Assembly (NCBI RefSeq): GCF_014898055.3
Contig: NW_023601104.1
Location: 83,621,106 to 83,685,105, forward strand
Direction of reading: 5' to 3'
Length of the DNA: 64,000 bases
DNA from: Talpa occidentalis
Lineage: Eukaryota; Chordata; Mammalia; Eulipotyphla; Talpidae
Part shown: piece after piece, positions 59,941 through 64,000 of the stretch
Layout: each line of letters begins with the position of its first letter
Numbering within the stretch: position 1 is the stretch's first letter
The notes under the pieces: generated by a model
What the model was told of the DNA's origin: nothing
Seen by the model: only the letters and a program-made list of their open reading frames with translations
Database searches by the model: none
Program-made: the position numbers and the translations under genes

Positions 59941-60919
59941 TTACATACAGTTACTGGACTAAATAATTCAGGTTCAGCCTGGTCTAGGGGCTAAGGACAT
60001 CACCAGTGCGATTTCCCAAGGGCCATCCATCATCTCTACCAGGTGTGGCATTAACTTCTAAGCTGGAACCAACCAGACCCCACTTGTGCCCACAAGACCG
60101 AGTGGCCCAAGTTTGCTCTCATTCTTCATCAACCTGCAAGGGTTTCCAACCATTCTTTATAATTGTAATTAGTTGTTTTTCATATATAATTACTTTCCTT
60201 TTCTCAATATTAAGATTTCTAATGTTCATATCATTCCCACTTTTTAAAAAGCAGAACCCTTGAAATTTATATAATGTTCCAATGCAATGTTGCTACAATA
60301 GCCATAGACAAAATAAAATAAAAATGTTGAAATACAGAAGAAAATTATCAATCAAAAATTGGGGACAAAAGAAAAAGAACCATAAAATAATAACCACAAA
60401 AAACAACTATCAGTGGGAAAAAAACAATTTAGACTAGACATAAAAATGGACTCTTCGATGTCACTGAATACATTTGGGGCGTGTTTTCAGTCTTTTTTTC
60501 CATTTCTCCCACTACCCCCCATTACAGTAGCAGACACACAGTGGGGGCTTCATAGCTGATGAGTGCTGGCCAAGCGAGAGTCCTTTCCTTCAAATCAGAT
60601 CTAAACACAGGCTCAGAGAGATACTTATTATCCTTGTGATGATTTCTCCTTGGAGTAGGATTAACTTGACTTGGTCAACAAGAAGGATATTTCTATACTT
60701 CTGAATTGATCTGCATATAATTTTATATAACAGTAATTGAGTAAATCCTGATATTAGAAGTAACACTTCAATGGATAGGTAAAATAATGTGTCTCCACAA
60801 GGATCTTCTTGAGGATATCTAAAGGAGGTGACACAGCGTGCTGGGCACAGAAAGCCTTTTCCCAGTAGAGTTTTTGTCACCCAGCAGGCTGGTCCTGATG
60901 GCCTAGAGTCTGACTCTGC
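59941..60919. other. AT-rich unique DNA, no gene seen
   Basis: The minus frame at 60590-60925 has no recognisable domain and is probably chance. Confidence 0.5.
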
Positions 60920-61140
60920 ACTCATGAGCTATGAGAGCTGGAGAAAGGCCCTAAACACACTGGAACTTAATTTTGCCATCCATAAAATGAGAAGGATTAG
61001 AAACCACCTAAACTAGATGAAAAGGCTTTTATGCATTATATTCAATTTATTGATCTATGGAAATGTGTATATAAAGCACTTCAAACAATGATGAGCACAT
61101 AGTAGCCACAGTACAATATTCACTTTTGTCATTATTAGCA
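60920..61140 (+). mobile_element. MIR-like relic
   Basis: TTTGCCATCCATAAAATGAG, AAGGATTAGA, then TATATAAAGCACTTCAAAC and GATGAGCACATAGTAGCCAC follow the forward MIR 3' half. Confidence 0.6.
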
Positions 61141-61859
61141 GCAGGACTAGTAGTACTACTGAGTGATTTCATGTGCATTCTGCCCACACAAACAGGTATG
61201 CTTTGTGAATAGTTGCTGCTCAATGACTCTGGGGAGCTCCCATTCATGCGATTAGCACATGATTACTTTCCTGGCTCATAGCAGTCACACATTGTTTTCA
61301 CACTAAGTTATGCATTTCATTTCTAACATTTTTGCATTTCTTGTGGGGAATCAACAGAGTCCCCACCTTTCCCTCCCTTCCAAATTCTAAGAATTAAAAA
61401 AAACCTCCTAAATTCTCATTGCACTTTAGAAAATGCAGAGACCATATTTTTCATGAGAAAGTCATGTATTTTCTGGGGACTTCACATTTTTTTCTAATAA
61501 CTGTCCCAGGAACAACTACCAGATTTAAAGACATTCTTGAAGTGGGTGCAGAAGGGGATCAGGCTGGAATGAAAATCTCGGAGTGTTGTTGCCTGTGTGT
61601 GGTCCTTCCTTTCTCTGCGGCCCCACCCCTCTCTTCTAGAAGGTTGCCAAAGGCATTTTACCAAGGGAAAATAATCTCCAGGGTGGCATTTTTCCTCCCC
61701 AAAAATGAGAGAAAAAGCATGGCTAGGAGCAAGAGTTTTAGGACAATTCCCATGGGTGAGAGGGGCAGGATAATTTGTACTCTTTTACCTTAAATTTCCT
61801 GGAGGCACCCTTCCATTCTGCTATCAAACCAAAGTTGTGTGAAAGTGCTAAGGGGTCAC
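61141..61859. other. Unique DNA, no gene seen
   Basis: The plus frame at 61419-61793 (124 codons) has no known domain. Confidence 0.45.
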
Positions 61860-61990
61860 TACATTCATTCAGTCATTCATCAAACATTTACTCAGTATCC
61901 ACTATGGACCAGGCAATATGTAAAACACTATTGGGGAAAAATGTTTCCACACATTCCCTTCCTTTCAAGGTAGCTGAGAAAAGCAAAGCT
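61860..61990 (-). mobile_element. L2 3' end relic
   Basis: CATTCATTCAGTCATTCATC, AAACATTTACTCAGTATCCA and CTATGGACCAGGCAATATGT form the reverse of the L2 3' terminus. Confidence 0.6.
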
Positions 61991-62201
61991 ACATAACTAA
62001 AGCATAATAGGTTAATATTTATAATACATGACATGAGGGGAATGTAATACATCACATAGATGAGGAATTCTTGGTAGTTTCAAGGTCAGGTAAGGACAAT
62101 TGTGAAAAAGACAATGACTTTTTAAGCAAAGGAACAACAAATGGAAAGAAGGAGAAGACTGAGCTAGCCTAGTTGTCAGGGAGCTAAAAGTGGATGCCCA
62201 G

Positions 62202-62467
62202 GGCCTTCCTGGTGGTCCAAGGGGTTAAGACACAACCTTTGAAGCTATCCACAGCCACTGCAGCATGAGTTAGATCCCTGGCCGAGGAGCTACCCACATG
62301 GCACAGCCGACCTCTCCTGTCTCTCCCGCTGCTCCCCTCAGCAGTGTATTTCAGTCAGTCTGCCTGTTCTGTTCCTCACTCTGTCTCTGGTGAGTCCTCT
62401 CACCCCCCACACCTCTGGCCTGTACCCCAATTCTTGTATGCATAAATAAATAAGTCTTTAAAAAAAA
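62202..62467 (+). mobile_element. tRNA-derived SINE, older subfamily, 16-bp TSD
   Basis: GGCCTTCCTGGTGGTCCAAG head with an A-rich tail. Perfect 16-bp direct repeats TAAAAGTGGATGCCCA flank it (62185-62200 and 62468-62483). This shows that an older-subfamily copy can still have intact duplications. Confidence 0.94.
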
Positions 62468-62483
62468 TAAAAGTGGATGCCCA

Positions 62484-62918
62484 AGGACGCTGAACACGGG
62501 GTGGGTCATGAGACAAGGCTGAACAAATAGGTAGAAGGCAATTGAGAAGGAGTTCACCTTAGATGCTACAGTGTTTGGAAGTGATTTAAATTGTGCAATG
62601 GGAAAGAGTTAAAAAAATTAATAAGAAAAAGACTCCTAATTTTGTTAGAGACATAAGTCAACAGTTCTGTTTAGAATTTGTGAGTGTGCGGACGCGCGTG
62701 CGTAAGCTCACACTTTGGGCAGGAGGATTGGGAGGACTGGAGATGATATGAACTAATAGGTAGTTATTGTAGTGATTCTGCTGAGAAATAGCATGGTCCT
62801 GGAATGACAATACACAGAGGGATCAAAGGATAAGGTGTGTGGAGGGTGAAAAGAGAGTCAAGAATGATCATGTGGCAGACTCCTAGCAACACATAGCCTA
62901 CCAAGACTAAATCCAAAG
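62484..62918. other. Unique DNA, no gene seen
   Basis: Contains a short GTGTGCGGACGCGCGTGCGT stretch near 62683-62702; otherwise nothing recognised. Confidence 0.5.
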
Positions 62919-62931
62919 AACTAATAAGGAG

Positions 62932-63194
62932 GGCCTCCTTGGTGGCACAGGGGTTGAAGGCTCAGTGCTATCAAGCTAGTGCCAGCCACTGCAGTATGAG
63001 TTCGATCCCTGACCAGGGAGATACCACATGGCACAGCCAACCTCTCTTGTCTCGACCGCTGCTCCCCTCAGCAGTGTATTTTAACAGATCTGCCTTTCTG
63101 CTCCCCACTTTGTTGCTGTGAATCATCTCACTGCCCTCTCATACCTCTGGCCTATACCCCAGTTCTGGTACACATAAATAAATCTTAAAAAAAA
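62932..63194 (+). mobile_element. tRNA-derived SINE, older subfamily, 12-bp TSD
   Basis: GGCCTCCTTGGTGGCACAGG head, GCTGCTCCCCTCAGCAGTGT core and a TAAATAAATCTT tail. The direct repeat AACTAATAAGGA flanks it (62919-62930 and 63195-63206). Confidence 0.93.
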
Positions 63195-63206
63195 AACTAA
63201 TAAGGA

Positions 63207-63950
63207 TATTCAATTAGTGATTAAAAAAATCAACTTCACTGATGAATTCTAACACTTAAAGAACTAATGTCAATTTTCAGACTACTTCAAAATTTAAAGA
63301 GGAGTGAATAATTCTAACTTATCCCATGAGCCCCATATTACTATAACTTCAAGCTAGACAAAAAAAGAAAGCTAGTGCTTTGCCATGAGTGCTACAAAAT
63401 GAGCGTTGGTGCTAGGCAAGGGGCAGCTGCGATCCATGGGCTGGGACACCAGAGCCATGGCCCTGGATTTCTCAGCCTTTCCTCCATGCTTGCAGGGTTG
63501 CTGCTGAGAGTTAAGTCATTAAGACTGACACACAATGAAAGGAGGAAAAGCTGGTGCTTGTCTAAGCAACTGAAAGGTCCACCCAGATCTCCAAGGAATA
63601 TGGCATGTTGGATTTCTGCTGCCCACTAATTGTGGGGAACACAGCAGAAGCATTAGGGAGAGTGGAGTGGAGCACGGTGACTTACAGTCTCTTCCACAGG
63701 ACTGAAATATGAACTGTGTGAACAGCTGTTTCCCTGCCTTCCTCCACACCTATAGCTCCTCTATGACTTCTTTTAATAGAAATTCTTGCCCCTCATCTAG
63801 ATATGTCCAAATGATCAGGGTGGAGATTGGTGTGTTCCTTGTCCCTTCTCAAAATGGCTTTGGGAATCTCACGTCCTCTCTTGTGATGTAAGCTGTTTTT
63901 ACCTCATCAAGTTGATACAACACTCCATGACTGGTAACTTGTTTTCAAGG
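63207..63950. other. Unique DNA, no gene seen
   Basis: Overlapping small frames on both strands at 63375-63891 have no recognisable domain. Confidence 0.45.
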
Positions 63951-64000
63951 ATTTTTTTTTAAAGATTTATTTATTTATTTATACAGCACTGGGTACAGTC
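63951..64000 (-). mobile_element. tRNA-derived SINE, younger subfamily, cut by window end
   Basis: A T-run, TAAAGATTTATTTATTTATT and ACAGCACTGGGTACAGTC are the tail of a younger-subfamily SINE in reverse orientation. The rest lies beyond the window. Confidence 0.85.

Overview
This is nuclear DNA from a placental mammal. I recognise no host protein-coding exon, no structural RNA gene, no CRISPR array and no prokaryotic or viral operon. The long open frames all fall in a decayed LINE-1, in low-complexity DNA, or in the GC-rich halves of SINEs. The window reads as intergenic or deep-intronic sequence, and its content is a record of retrotransposition. The mammalian call rests on L1 ORF1/ORF2 homology, MLT1-type MaLR LTRs, and ancient MIR and L2 fragments. 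The dominant SINE is tRNA-derived, about 260-300 bp, present in about 28 copies on both strands. It is not primate Alu, rodent B1/B2, carnivore CAN or ruminant Bov-type. It may be a bat (horseshoe-bat-type) or other laurasiatherian lineage SINE, but I cannot fix the species from the sequence.

Layout. Positions 1-3743 hold the 5' part of an L1 on the minus strand: the start of ORF2 (endonuclease, then the beginning of the reverse transcriptase), ORF1, and a complete-looking GC-rich 5'UTR ending in a YY1-type motif. Both ORFs are frameshifted. From 3.7 to 31 kb there is AT-rich unique DNA with scattered SINEs, MIR and L2 relics and two MLT1 LTRs. It also holds two solo-LTR-like insertions lying inside SINEs (10073-10575 and 28790-29229). 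From 31 to 47 kb there are L2 relics, a tandem SINE pair, three short minus-strand L1 3' ends with target-site duplications (one with a 5' inversion), a third MLT1 LTR carrying a 7-bp tandem expansion, and a possible LTR near 44.4 kb. From 47 to 64 kb there are more SINEs, including a four-part cluster at 52.8-53.7 kb, L1/L2/MIR relics, and a roughly 480-bp pyrimidine microsatellite at 59.4-59.9 kb. A last SINE is cut by the window end.

How the parts relate. The SINE has pol III A and B boxes and A-rich tails, and its copies are flanked by direct repeats of about 10-16 bp, as expected for mobilisation by L1 machinery. At least two SINE subfamilies can be told apart, and nesting orders several events: older SINE first, LTR second. 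I found no convincing new biological system. The best leads are the two LTRs nested in SINEs, the SINE family with a duplicated B box in one copy, and the triplex-prone microsatellite. All repeat-family names are from recognition, not from a database search.
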